Positions 15,878 through 25,032 of a stretch of DNA of 64,000 nt are shown in pieces. Every line of letters begins with the position of its first letter. Position 1 is the stretch's first letter. The notes beneath the pieces were generated by a model. The model saw only the letters and a list, made by a program, of their open reading frames with translations, had not been told where the DNA came from and made no database searches. The DNA is taken from positions 124,001 through 188,000 of the forward strand of contig DASQFI010000022.1 in NCBI GenBank assembly GCA_035633215.1, in the 5' to 3' direction. A program made the position numbers and the translations under genes. The stretch comes from DASQFI01 sp035633215. GTDB taxonomy: Bacteria > Acidobacteriota > Vicinamibacteria > Vicinamibacterales > SCN-69-37.

Positions 15878-17251
15878 TTAAGGCGTGCGCCTGGCGATCA
15901 CCCCGCCCTTCATCACGAGTCTGACCCTGCGAAGCACCGCGATCTCCTTCGTCGGATCGCCGTCGACGGCGACGAGATCCGCCAGGAATCCCTGCGCGAC
16001 GCGGCCGATTTGGGTTTCCATATGCAGTACTTTCGCGTCGATCGAGGTCGCCGATTTGAGCGCCGCGATCGGCGGCATGCCGTACGCCACCATCAGCTCC
16101 AGCTCGCGGGCGTTGTCGCCGTGCGGGAACACGCCGACGTCCGATCCACTCGCAATCGTCACACCTGCGTCGAACGCGGCCTTGAGGCTCTGACGCTTGC
16201 GCTGGACGCCGGCGGGTTCGGGAGTCTGACCCGGCTTCCAGCCGCTGTACTGGCTGGTCGAGTGTCCGGCCGCGGCGGTCGGGCACAGCGCGACGCCGTG
16301 CTCCACCATCAGCTTGTAGATCTCGGGCGTGGCGCCGTCGCCGTGCTCGATTGTCTCGGCGCCGGCGAGAATCGCGCGGCGCATGCCTTCGGGGGTGGAC
16401 GCGTGCACGACCACCGGACGGTTGAGGCTGCGCGCCGTCTCGACGATGAGCTTCATCTCGTCGAGTGAGAAAGTCGGCGTCGCCTCACCGCGCGGGCCGG
16501 CGCGATAGTCGCCGTAGACCTTGATCCAATCGGCGCCTTTACCCGCCTGCTCGCGCACGACGCGAATCAGCGAGTTGCCGTCGGCTTCCTGCGCGCCCTG
16601 CGGAATCTCCCAGATCGGCGAGAAACCCTTGGGCGCGTACGTCCCCGTCGCCACGATCGCGCGGGTCGTGACGAGCAACCGCGGCCCGGGCACGATGCCC
16701 TGGTTGACCGCCTGCTTCAAACCAACGTCGGCGTACCCGGCGCCCTCCGTGCCGAGATCGCGCAGCGTCGTGAAACCGGCGTCGAGCGTCGCTTTGAGAT
16801 GGTTCACCGCGCGGGCGACGCGGAGCGATTCAGCCTCGAGCAGCACCTGATCGTTCCAGGACGTTTCGTTGTACGCGTGCAGCAGGATGTGCGAGTGCGC
16901 GTCGATGAGGCCCGGCAGGACTGTCGCGCCGGGCAATTCGACCACTTCGGCGCCCGCCGGCGGAGTGATGCCCGCGGCCGGTCCGGCGGCTTCGATGCGC
17001 TGGCCGCGCACGAGCACGGCCCAACCTTCGTGCAGCACCTCGCCATCGAAGACTCGCGCCGGTCTCAGCAGATATGAGGTCGCCGGCGTGCCCGATTCCC
17101 GGCCGCGCTGGGCGCCAACGACCGCAACGCCCGCGGCACTGATCGCCACGACGAGGCTGGCAATCCCTGCACCGGCGCGCTGCCGTTTCCGTGAACGGTT
17201 CGTGAAGTCGTCCGTGAACGTCACGTCGGGCACCTCGGGATCGCGCGTCAT
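15878..17251 (-). CDS. Secreted amidohydrolase (imidazolonepropionase/prolidase-like)
   Basis: 457 residues from the ATG at 17251, which overlaps the BNR gene stop by four bases (ATGA). An N-terminal hydrophobic segment around residues 27-45 suggests export or anchoring. The amidohydrolase metal site is readable in order: HSHILLH (HxH), the WIKVYGDY Lys candidate for carbamylation, VVVHAST, ETIEHGDG and GSDVGVFPHGDN. These proteins hydrolyse amide bonds of small peptides or cyclic amides, and the substrate here is unknown. The coupled order BNR protein - amidohydrolase - Ycf48-like protein suggests an extracytoplasmic degradative unit. Confidence 0.88.
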   Translation of the reverse strand: MTRDPEVPDVTFTDDFTNRSRKRQRAGAGIASLVVAISAAGVAVVGAQRGRESGTPATSYLLRPARVFDGEVLHEGWAVLVRGQRIEAAGPAAGITPPAGAEVVELPGATVLPGLIDAHSHILLHAYNETSWNDQVLLEAESLRVARAVNHLKATLDAGFTTLRDLGTEGAGYADVGLKQAVNQGIVPGPRLLVTTRAIVATGTYAPKGFSPIWEIPQGAQEADGNSLIRVVREQAGKGADWIKVYGDYRAGPRGEATPTFSLDEMKLIVETARSLNRPVVVHASTPEGMRRAILAGAETIEHGDGATPEIYKLMVEHGVALCPTAAAGHSTSQYSGWKPGQTPEPAGVQRKRQSLKAAFDAGVTIASGSDVGVFPHGDNARELELMVAYGMPPIAALKSATSIDAKVLHMETQIGRVAQGFLADLVAVDGDPTKEIAVLRRVRLVMKGGVIARRTP

Positions 17252-20200
17252 TGAAGGGAGATCGCCGGGAGGCCGGCAGCTTTCAGCTTCAGATTCAGCG
17301 CAGGCAGGTCGATGGTTCTGACGGCCTTCCACTGCGCCAGGAGGCGATTCGCGTTCGTCGTCGCGTCCGTGATCGCGGCAAGCTGTATGGCCGTCGGCTG
17401 GACGTCGGCCGCCTGCAGGGAATTCATCAGTCCGCTGAGCGAGGCGCTCGCGGCCGACAAACGATCGGCCTGGGCGGCCGGCCCGCCCGCGCCGCCGCGT
17501 CCGCGTCCGCCGCCGCGCCCGGCGGCCGGCGCACCCGGGCCAGCGGACGGCGCAGTCGCGGGCGCCAAGCCAAACGTCACCTGAAGCCTCCTGTCAAACG
17601 CAGCCAAGGCTTGTCCCAACGGGCCTTGCCCCTGCTGCTGGAGCTTTCCGAGCTCCTCCCGCATACGTTGAAGTTCCCGCGCAGCTGACTGCGCGTCGGC
17701 CGCGCCGAAGTACATCGACTTCGTCAGCGAATACACCAGCTGCATCACTATCGGCGGCGTCTTCACTCGCGGATCCTGCTTGACCGTGATCGGCTGCGTG
17801 TGGCTCCTGCCGTTGACCGTGAGCCTGACGGTGTAGGTCCCCGGGCTCACCCAGGGCGTGCCCGGCCCGGTCGCCGTGTTGCCCGGAATCGCCTGAATCC
17901 CCAGCCCGCCGCGTCCGCCGCCGCCGGCGCCGCCGAGCGGTTGGTAGTGCACGTCCCAGAAAAACCTGTGCGTGCCCGCTGCCGTCGCCAGCGGGTTTGG
18001 CGGCCGGTACCAGTACAGCGGCACGGGCGACGTCGCGGCGTCGGGAATCGGCGATATTGGGTCGGCGCTCGAATACCGCCGAATCACCCGGCCGTCCGCC
18101 TGCAGGACTTCGAGCGTGATGGGTGCGGCAACCGCCGTCCTCAGATAGTAATTAATGCTGACGCCTTCAGGCGGGTTCGCGCTGGTCGGTTCTTCCTTCG
18201 GCCACGGCATGTCGGTGCTCGTGTTCCAGCGGACGCGCCAGGCCGTCGTCGGCTTGAACAACACGACGTCCTGATCGGCAGTCGTCGAAGTGATCTGGCG
18301 CAGCGGCGTGATGTCGTCGAGGATCCAGAACCCGCGGCCGTGGGTGGCAACGCCGAGATCGTCGTCTTTCACGATCAAGTCGCGAACCGACGACGCCGGC
18401 AGGTTCAGCCGCAGCGACTGCCAGTGCCCGCCGTCGTCGAAGGACACGTAGACGCCGCGCTCGGTGCTTGCATAGAGCAGGCCTTTCTTTTTGGGATCCT
18501 CGCGCACCGCGTTGGCCGGACCGGCGCCGTCCAGGCCGGTCACGATCTCGATCCAGGTCTTGCCGCCGTCGTGCGTTCGGAAGATGTGCGGACGCATGTC
18601 GTCGATGCGCAGGGTGTTGACGGCCGCGTACGCCGTCAGCGCACTGAAGCGACCCGGATCGATCATGAAGACTTTCCAGTAGGGCCCCATCGCCGGCGGC
18701 GTCACGTCCGCCCAGTGCGCGCCCCCGTCGGCGGTGGTCTGAATGACGCCGTCGTCGGTCCCGATCCAGATGCGGCTGAGGTCCACATACGAGGGGCCGA
18801 TGGTGTAGATGACCCGCGCGCCGCCCGGCGCATTCTGCGCGCTCGGCTGGTCGGCGTACTTGCCGATGCTCCCCACGATCTCGTGCTTCTTGCGCGTGAG
18901 ATCGGGACTGACGCGCTGCCAGGTGGTGCCGCCGTCGATCGTCTTCCAGAGGTAGTTGTTGCCGAAGAACAGCGCGCGCCGATCCACCTCCGAGAATACG
19001 ACGGGTTGCGTGCGGACCTGGCGGAACGTCAGGCCCGTCTCGGCCGCGCCGCCGCGACCACCGCCGGGGCCCACCGTCGAGACCTGTCCGGTTCGTCGAT
19101 CGAAGCGGCTCACGCTCCGGCCGCCGTACACGATGTCGGGATTCAGCGGGTCAGGCGCGACGTAGCCGTACTCGTCGACGCCGACCGGACTCCAATCGCG
19201 GAGCGAAATCGCGCCGTAGTTGCCGCGACTGGCGATGCAGGCCGAGCCGCTCTCCTGCTGCCCGCTGCACAGGCGGTACGGAAACGCGTTGTCGGCCGAG
19301 ACGTGATAGAGCTGCGCCGTCGACTGGTTGTACCAAGAGCTCCAGGTGTCGCCGCCATTGAGTGTGACGACTCCGCCCTGGTCGGAGACGAGGAGCACGA
19401 TGTTCGGATCGTTCGGATTGATCCACGCCGCCTGATAGTCCTCGCCTCCTGGCGCGCCCTTGAACGGCACCCAGCTCCGGCCGCCGTCGGTCGATTTGAA
19501 GCTGACGATGTTGGTGACGATGACGGCATCGGGATCCTGCGGGTAGACGTGTGGCGACGCCTCGTCGATGCGCTGCGTGGTTCTGGCATCGACCGGCAGG
19601 CGCGTCCACTTCGCGCCCGCGTCATCCGATCGGTAGATGCCGGTGTTCCCGCCGGCATTGACCGTCGCGTAGAGCGTCGAGGGCCGGCTCGGCGCGATCG
19701 CCAGCTCAGCGTTGACGAGGCCCTCGGGCAGACCGGCGGACAGCGGCGACCACGTCGTGCCACCGTCCGTGGACTTGAAAATCCCGCCCGCCGTGCCGCC
19801 CCAGGCGGCGTTTTCCCACGGGCCTTGCCGCGCCTCCCACAGCGTCGCGTACACGACGCTCGGATTGGCGGGATCGATGTCGACGTCCTTGGCGCCGGTG
19901 TTCTCGTCCTTGAAAAGCACCTTCTCGAACGTCCGTCCGCCGTCCGTCGATCGAAAAACTCCGCGCTCGGCACTGGGCCCGTACGGATGCCCCAACGCCG
20001 CCACGAACAGGCGATCTGGATTCTTCGGGTCGACCGCGATCTTCGGGATTTGCTGCGCGTCACGCAGGCCAAGGTGCGCCCAGGTGCGGCCGCCATCCGT
20101 TGACTTGTAGATGCCATCGCCGACGGAGAGATCGGGACGCTGCAGGCCCTCCCCGCTGCCGACGTAGATGACGTCGGGATTGGACGGCGCCATCACGACG

Positions 20201-20493
20201 GCGCCAATCGACTGCGTCGGTTGGTCATCGAAGATCGGGACCCAGGTGCGACCGGCGTCCGTGGTTTTCCAGACGCCGCCGTTGCAGACCCCCATCAGGA
20301 ACGTGTAGGGTCGGCTCGGGTGGCCGGTGGCCGAGCGTGTGCGTCCGCCGCGGTGCGGACCGATCGCCCGCCAGCGCAGTTCGGAGAACAGCGTCGAATC
20401 GGCCCTTGAGGCTGGCTGGGACGAAATGGGCGACGCCGGCGCGAGGGCCAGCGCCGCGGTCACCAATACCTGCAACGCGCGACGGGACGGCAT
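17248..20493 (-). CDS. Large secreted BNR-repeat (VPS10/sortilin-like propeller) protein
   Basis: 1081 residues from the ATG at 20493, preceded by GGAGG at six bases and followed by a clear signal peptide (MPSRRALQVLVTAALALAPA). Two seven- or eight-bladed propellers are indicated by many Asp-box motifs (TTDAGRTW, STDGGRTW, STDGGTTW, TIDGGTTW, THDGGKTW). After about residue 830 comes a beta-rich region and then a helical C-terminal part with a Gly/Arg linker (GRGGGRGRGGAGG). Such proteins are abundant in Acidobacteriota and are often annotated as glycosyl hydrolases by propeller resemblance, but no hydrolase active site is evident. It is coupled to the amidohydrolase downstream. Confidence 0.88.
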   Translation of the reverse strand: MPSRRALQVLVTAALALAPASPISSQPASRADSTLFSELRWRAIGPHRGGRTRSATGHPSRPYTFLMGVCNGGVWKTTDAGRTWVPIFDDQPTQSIGAVVMAPSNPDVIYVGSGEGLQRPDLSVGDGIYKSTDGGRTWAHLGLRDAQQIPKIAVDPKNPDRLFVAALGHPYGPSAERGVFRSTDGGRTFEKVLFKDENTGAKDVDIDPANPSVVYATLWEARQGPWENAAWGGTAGGIFKSTDGGTTWSPLSAGLPEGLVNAELAIAPSRPSTLYATVNAGGNTGIYRSDDAGAKWTRLPVDARTTQRIDEASPHVYPQDPDAVIVTNIVSFKSTDGGRSWVPFKGAPGGEDYQAAWINPNDPNIVLLVSDQGGVVTLNGGDTWSSWYNQSTAQLYHVSADNAFPYRLCSGQQESGSACIASRGNYGAISLRDWSPVGVDEYGYVAPDPLNPDIVYGGRSVSRFDRRTGQVSTVGPGGGRGGAAETGLTFRQVRTQPVVFSEVDRRALFFGNNYLWKTIDGGTTWQRVSPDLTRKKHEIVGSIGKYADQPSAQNAPGGARVIYTIGPSYVDLSRIWIGTDDGVIQTTADGGAHWADVTPPAMGPYWKVFMIDPGRFSALTAYAAVNTLRIDDMRPHIFRTHDGGKTWIEIVTGLDGAGPANAVREDPKKKGLLYASTERGVYVSFDDGGHWQSLRLNLPASSVRDLIVKDDDLGVATHGRGFWILDDITPLRQITSTTADQDVVLFKPTTAWRVRWNTSTDMPWPKEEPTSANPPEGVSINYYLRTAVAAPITLEVLQADGRVIRRYSSADPISPIPDAATSPVPLYWYRPPNPLATAAGTHRFFWDVHYQPLGGAGGGGRGGLGIQAIPGNTATGPGTPWVSPGTYTVRLTVNGRSHTQPITVKQDPRVKTPPIVMQLVYSLTKSMYFGAADAQSAARELQRMREELGKLQQQGQGPLGQALAAFDRRLQVTFGLAPATAPSAGPGAPAAGRGGGRGRGGAGGPAAQADRLSAASASLSGLMNSLQAADVQPTAIQLAAITDATTNANRLLAQWKAVRTIDLPALNLKLKAAGLPAISLQ

Positions 20494-20686
20494 GGATGCC
20501 TCCGAGGACTTCCGTGCGGCCGGGTCCCCCGGCGGGACGTTCTGGGCCGGGCGTGGCCGGAGTATAGCGCGGCCCTCCTGCGTCGCTCCTGTAACGTCCA
20601 TTTCGCGTCCCTTCATGCACTGGGCAGATGCGAGGAAGTCAGCGCTTTGCTGTGGGTACTCAGTTGGTACCCGGAGAGGAGGGTGC

Positions 20687-21325
20687 ATGGCTACCCTGCG
20701 CTCCGTCGTCAACGTGGCCGCGTGGCTGGTGCCCGTGCTCCTTTTCGGCCAGGGGTGCGCGCCGCTGTTCTCTGACGCCAGGCTGGTGGGCCCGGGACAA
20801 ACCGAGCTCACGGCGAGTCTGACGCCGACCGGCGCGTCCGTGATGGGCGAGAACCGGCGTTTGATGACCGACTACCGCCTTCAGGCGATGCGCGGCGTCA
20901 CGAATCGCCTGGACCTTGGTGTGGGCTACGCGCGACTCCAGCCACCCGACGGCGGCACGGGCGCACACGCCCTCGGCTTCGGACCGAAGCTCGCCCTCGT
21001 CACGGATCGGGTCGCTGTCGCCGCGCGCGTCGCGTTCCTGTTCGGCGACGAAGTGCCGGTCAAGCAGAGCTGGCATGTCGATCCGACCGTGCTGCTCACC
21101 TTTCCGCTCACCGATCGGATCGATCTGAATCCATCGGTGAGGTTTCTGATTCCGTTTTGCGAGGACTGCGAGACGCTGTTCGGCTTCAACGTCGGATTGG
21201 GCATCAGTCCAGGGAGCCGGCGGATGAAAATGCGACCCGAGGTCGGGCTGCTCTTCAGTCCTCGTGAAAAGGGCGTGGTGTGGACGATGGGGTTCGGCCT
21301 GTCGTTTCGGACGGCACCCCGGTAA
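20687..21325 (+). CDS. Outer-membrane-like beta-rich protein, possible lipoprotein
   Basis: 212 residues from the ATG at 20687, with GAGGAGG just upstream. The N-terminus (RSVVNVAAWLVPVLLFGQGC) is a signal sequence, and the Cys in GQGCAPL could be lipidated, although the lipobox is poor. The rest is alternating hydrophobic strands with Gly turns and ends with FGLSFRTAPR, a terminal strand typical of small outer-membrane barrels. A Cys pair (CEDC) occurs near residue 160. It is divergent from the BNR gene across a 193-base gap. No function can be assigned. Confidence 0.72.
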   Translation: MATLRSVVNVAAWLVPVLLFGQGCAPLFSDARLVGPGQTELTASLTPTGASVMGENRRLMTDYRLQAMRGVTNRLDLGVGYARLQPPDGGTGAHALGFGPKLALVTDRVAVAARVAFLFGDEVPVKQSWHVDPTVLLTFPLTDRIDLNPSVRFLIPFCEDCETLFGFNVGLGISPGSRRMKMRPEVGLLFSPREKGVVWTMGFGLSFRTAPR

Positions 21326-21549
21326 TGGCCTCATCGTCCATGCGCACGCACGAACGTTTTCGAGTTGACGGGACGCCGGTCTGCAGGGCGCCTCAACCTG
21401 ACGCGATGGGGCACGCGTCTGGCCGGGTCGCCACCACGCCCAGGCGCATCGCCAGACAGATCGACACCGCGCTCCTCCTCGCCGGTTTCGAACCCTGCCT
21501 GCGGCGACCCACCCGAGCCGGCCGCGCCCGTCAACTCGGGAGTGTCGTA

Positions 21550-21626
21550 CGTAGGGCGGATTGACCTCCAAATCCGCCATTCATCCGCCGTCCGGTTGGC
21601 GGACTTGAAAACCAGTCCGTCCTACG
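21550..21626. repeat. Palindromic REP-like element at the MFS gene stop
   Basis: CGTAGGGCGGATT at the left is matched by AGTCCGTCCTACG at the right (one mismatch plus a G/T pair). Two inner GGCGGA/TCCGCC segments form a second stem. The right end provides the TAG stop codon of the leftward MFS gene (21624-21622). The sequence is unrelated to the 10484/40434 pair, yet it sits in the same position relative to a gene. The remaining 220 bases back to the barrel-protein stop contain nothing recognisable. Confidence 0.7.
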
Positions 21627-22815
21627 CACGGCGCACAGGCGCCGGCCGAAACAGGACCGCAAAGATCGCGAGGATGATCGCCGCGCCTGCCGCGGGCACC
21701 ATCCAGATCTCCGGCCAGTCATGCCCGCCAGGCGTGACGTACGCATCGACCACGCGGCCGGACACGAATGCCCCGATGAAGTAACCGACGCCGTTGGTGA
21801 CGAAATTCAGGAAGCCCTGCGCGGCGGCGCGAATCTTTTCCCCGGCCTGCTGATCCGTATAAATCTGCCCGGCGACGAAGAAAAAGTCGTAGCAGATCCC
21901 GTGCAGAAGGATGCCGATGTAGATGAGCCACATGCCGCTGCCGGCGTCGCCGTAGCCGAACGCCAGATACCGCAGCGCCCAGGCCGCCATGCCGACGAGC
22001 ATGATCCACTTGATGCCGAACCGCGCGAGAAACAGCGGCAGCAGGAGCATGAAGAAGATCTCGCTCATCTGGCCGAACGTCTGGATGAACGCGGGCTCGG
22101 GGGCGCCGATCTCGTTCAGGAACGCATTCGTGAACGCGTAGTAGAACTGCAGCGGCACGCAGAGCAGGAACGATCCCACGACGAAGACGGCAAACGTGCG
22201 GTTGCGGAGGAGGTGCAGCGCATCGAGCCCGAGCGCGTCCCGCACGGAGAACGGCGCGCCGGCCGCCTTGGGCGGCGTGTGCGGCAGTGTGAGCGAGAAC
22301 AGTCCCATCAGCGCGGACGCGCCGGCGGCCAGTTGCATCGGCACGTTGAGCGCGTCGGCCCGAAGCACCTTGCCGACGATGATGCCCGCGACAATCCAGC
22401 CGATCGTTCCCAGGACGCGAATCATCGGGAAGTCGCGCGACGGGTTCTGCACGTGATGAAAGGCCACCGAGTTCGTGAGCGACAGCGTCGGCATGTAACA
22501 GAGCGCGTACGCGATCAGGAGCGGGTAGAACGTCGCCCACTCCGTTTGCCTCGACACGAGCCACATCAGGACCGCGCCGCCCAGGTGCAGGATCGCCAGG
22601 AGTTTTTCTGAAGCGAGGAACCGGTCCGCGAAGATCCCCATGAAAAAGGGCGAGACCAGCGCCGCAATCGCCATCGCGCCGTACGCCAGGCCGATCTGCG
22701 CGCCTGAAAAGCCCAGCGTCTGCCCGAGGTACGTTCCCATCGTCACGAACCACACGCCCCAGATGAAGTACTCGAGGAACATCATCAGCGACAGCTTCAC
22801 GCGCACACCGGTCAT
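21622..22815 (-). CDS. MFS transporter, nucleoside:H+ symporter (NupG/NHS) type
   Basis: 397 residues with about 12 transmembrane helices. The N-terminus (LSLMMFLEYFIWGVWFVTMGTYL) and the GICYDFFFVAGQIYTDQQAGEKIRA-type segment in the second half (positions about 340-365) are characteristic of the nucleoside:H+ symporter branch. The ATG at 22815 is chosen because AAGGAG lies eight bases upstream and it overlaps the previous stop (ATGA). It is the last gene of a coupled operon with a ureohydrolase, an APC permease and a DDAH-like enzyme, so its substrate may be a guanidino or nucleoside compound. Only uptake of a small polar molecule can be stated with confidence. Its stop codon lies in a palindromic element. 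Confidence 0.86.
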   Translation of the reverse strand: MTGVRVKLSLMMFLEYFIWGVWFVTMGTYLGQTLGFSGAQIGLAYGAMAIAALVSPFFMGIFADRFLASEKLLAILHLGGAVLMWLVSRQTEWATFYPLLIAYALCYMPTLSLTNSVAFHHVQNPSRDFPMIRVLGTIGWIVAGIIVGKVLRADALNVPMQLAAGASALMGLFSLTLPHTPPKAAGAPFSVRDALGLDALHLLRNRTFAVFVVGSFLLCVPLQFYYAFTNAFLNEIGAPEPAFIQTFGQMSEIFFMLLLPLFLARFGIKWIMLVGMAAWALRYLAFGYGDAGSGMWLIYIGILLHGICYDFFFVAGQIYTDQQAGEKIRAAAQGFLNFVTNGVGYFIGAFVSGRVVDAYVTPGGHDWPEIWMVPAAGAAIILAIFAVLFRPAPVRRA

Positions 22816-23702
22816 GAGGGTTCGCTCCTTGAGATGGGTCTCGTCAAGCACGTCGGACCGCCTCCGCCTTTGAGGCTGATCTCATGCCCCTCGTACACGA
22901 GCACCTCCGCGCCCGCGTCCTCGAGCCGCGCGCGGGTGATGGAATTGCCGGCCACCATCACGCAGCGCCGCGGCGACAACGCGAGGACGTTCGCGCCCAT
23001 CGAATCGAATTCCGAATCCGGCACCTCGACGAACCGGAACGCGCGCTCGAGCAGCAACTCCCGGAACGGCACCGGCAGCAACGGGGAGTAGACCACAGCC
23101 AGGTCCTGATCGACGGGGCTGATGATCGACATCAGGTGAAACACGTCCGCGGCGCCCCGCCAGTGCGGGAGGGGCACCACCACCAGCTCGACTGCCGGCC
23201 CCACCAGCGCCCGCATCTGCCGAATACCCTCGTCGTTCGTGCGATACCCGCGCCCGACGATGACCGTCCGATTGTCGAGCCAGACGAGGTCGCCACCTTC
23301 GAGGAGGCCGGGCGTCTGAATGGTCCCGCGCGCCGGCATCCCCCACTCGTCGAAGGCCTGCCCTTGCGCGTGAGGCTCGGGCTCCCGCTGCGGCTTGCCC
23401 ATGCGACCAAGGATCATGCCCGAAGGCGAGACCACGGAAGCATCGCGCACGTAGACGGAATCCAATCCGGCACCGGCTGACGCAGGAAGCCAGTCGATCT
23501 GCGCGCCTATGGACGCGATCAGTTCCACGAAGCGGTCGTACTCGCCGATCGCGCGCGCGTAGTCCGGCGGCGCGCTGAAATTGAGCGCTTTCCACTCGGC
23601 CGCGATCGTCTCGGGACCGGCAAACGCCTGCCGGACGTGTTTGAGCACGACGCGCGTGAGACGGCCAACCTCGGACAACGTCGATGGGAACGAATCAGCC
23701 AC
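22812..23702 (-). CDS. Dimethylarginine dimethylaminohydrolase-like amidinohydrolase
   Basis: 296 residues from a GTG at 23702, overlapping the APC permease stop by eight bases. Guanidino-group-modifying superfamily features are ordered correctly: DSVYVRDASV, LLEGGDLVWLD (acidic residues binding the guanidinium), VFHLMSIISPVD (catalytic His) and the terminal GGGGPTCLTRP with the nucleophilic Cys. This order and the short length fit DDAH (dimethylarginine to citrulline plus dimethylamine) or a related arginine deiminase. The neighbouring ureohydrolase and amino-acid permease support a role in guanidino-compound catabolism. The exact substrate is not decided by sequence. Confidence 0.85.
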   Translation of the reverse strand: MADSFPSTLSEVGRLTRVVLKHVRQAFAGPETIAAEWKALNFSAPPDYARAIGEYDRFVELIASIGAQIDWLPASAGAGLDSVYVRDASVVSPSGMILGRMGKPQREPEPHAQGQAFDEWGMPARGTIQTPGLLEGGDLVWLDNRTVIVGRGYRTNDEGIRQMRALVGPAVELVVVPLPHWRGAADVFHLMSIISPVDQDLAVVYSPLLPVPFRELLLERAFRFVEVPDSEFDSMGANVLALSPRRCVMVAGNSITRARLEDAGAEVLVYEGHEISLKGGGGPTCLTRPISRSEPS

Positions 23703-25032
23703 GCCCGCCTTCGCTCCTGCCGAGCTTCGGCGGGGCAAGCCGCATCCAGACGTACACGGGCAGTCCCGCCGCGATCAGGACGACGCCCCATGAGATGACT
23801 TCCCACCCGGCGCCGATGATCGCGACGATGGAGTAAATGAGCGCCCCCGCCGCAATCAGCGCCGCGGACGTCGAAACCGCCTGCCACGCCCGCAACCGGC
23901 CGGTGGCGGCCAGCAGCCCGGCGAGCGAGCACAGGAAATACGGCACGAGCGTGCTGAGCGTCGCGAGCAGAATGATGAACGTGAACAGCGCGACGAGCCC
24001 GCGCGAGTAGTTCATCGCAATCAACGCCGTGCTGAGCACGCCGGCGAGGACCATGCCGGCCGCGGGCGTCCCGCGCGCCGTGAGGCGCGAGAAGAACCCG
24101 GGGAACAATCCGTCGCGCGCCACCGCGAGCGGCAGCTGACCGACGATGAGAATCCACCCGTTCAGCGCGCCAAAGCAGGAAATCGCCGCACCCAGGGCGA
24201 CCAGCGCGGCGGCGCGATCACCGCCGATCGTGCGCGCCGCGTCGGCAAAAGGCGCGGTGCTCGACGCGAGTGTCGCCGGCGGCACCAGGCTCATCACGCC
24301 GATGGTGCTCACGATGTAGATGACGGCAGCCGCCACGGTGCCGGTCAGCGTCGCGCGCGGAATCGTCCGATCCGGGTCGCGGATCGACGCCGCCGGAATC
24401 GTCGCGCATTCCAGGCCAAGGAATGCCCAGAGCGTCAGCGTCACCACGCCCATCAGGTGGCGGCTGAACGTGGCCGCGTCGGGCTCGGCAATCGTGAAAT
24501 TCGCCGGCTCGAACATCGTCAACCCGGCAAGGGCAATGACCGCGAGCGGCAACAGCTTCAGCGCGGTGGTCACGACTTGCAGGCGACCAGCAGCACGAAG
24601 GCTGGCAATGTTGACGGCCGTGAGCACCCACACTGTCGCGACCGCCAGCATCCCCGCCCGGGCCGGCGACCGGACGATCGACGGCAGGAATGGATCGAGA
24701 TAGCCGACGAACGCGACGGCGAGCGCGGCATTGGCGCACCAGATCGAAATCCAATAGCCCCAGGCCACCAGAAACCCGGGCAAGTCGCCGAACGCTCGAC
24801 GCGTGTACGCGTACATCCCGCCAGACGCCGGGTGCAGCCGCGAGAGTCTGGCGAAGACGAGGGCGAGGAGGACGCTTCCGGTCGCGGAGACGAGCCAGCC
24901 GACGAGGCTCAGTCCTCCGTAGGCAGCGAGCGCGGCGGGCAGCAGGAACACGCCCGAGCCGATCATGTTGCCCATGACCAGCGCAACGGCCATCCAGAAG
25001 CCCAGCTCGCGCGCCGGAGCGCCAGACGTCAT
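23695..25032 (-). CDS. APC-family amino acid permease
   Basis: 445 residues with 12 predicted helices. The first helix contains GNMIGSGVFLLPAALA, the substrate-binding GSGVF motif of the amino acid-polyamine-organocation superfamily. The ASGGMYAYTRRAFGDLPGFLVAW region is also diagnostic, as in AdiC and PotE exchangers. The ATG at 25032 overlaps the ureohydrolase stop (ATGA). In this context it likely imports or exchanges arginine, a methylated arginine or agmatine, which is an inference from neighbours. Confidence 0.88.
   Translation of the reverse strand: MTSGAPARELGFWMAVALVMGNMIGSGVFLLPAALAAYGGLSLVGWLVSATGSVLLALVFARLSRLHPASGGMYAYTRRAFGDLPGFLVAWGYWISIWCANAALAVAFVGYLDPFLPSIVRSPARAGMLAVATVWVLTAVNIASLRAAGRLQVVTTALKLLPLAVIALAGLTMFEPANFTIAEPDAATFSRHLMGVVTLTLWAFLGLECATIPAASIRDPDRTIPRATLTGTVAAAVIYIVSTIGVMSLVPPATLASSTAPFADAARTIGGDRAAALVALGAAISCFGALNGWILIVGQLPLAVARDGLFPGFFSRLTARGTPAAGMVLAGVLSTALIAMNYSRGLVALFTFIILLATLSTLVPYFLCSLAGLLAATGRLRAWQAVSTSAALIAAGALIYSIVAIIGAGWEVISWGVVLIAAGLPVYVWMRLAPPKLGRSEGGRG

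Noticed and set aside
17800..20103. A 767-residue plus-strand frame opposite the BNR gene
   Set aside because: Its composition is the mirror of Asp-box codons and it has no signal peptide, motif or ribosome-binding site.
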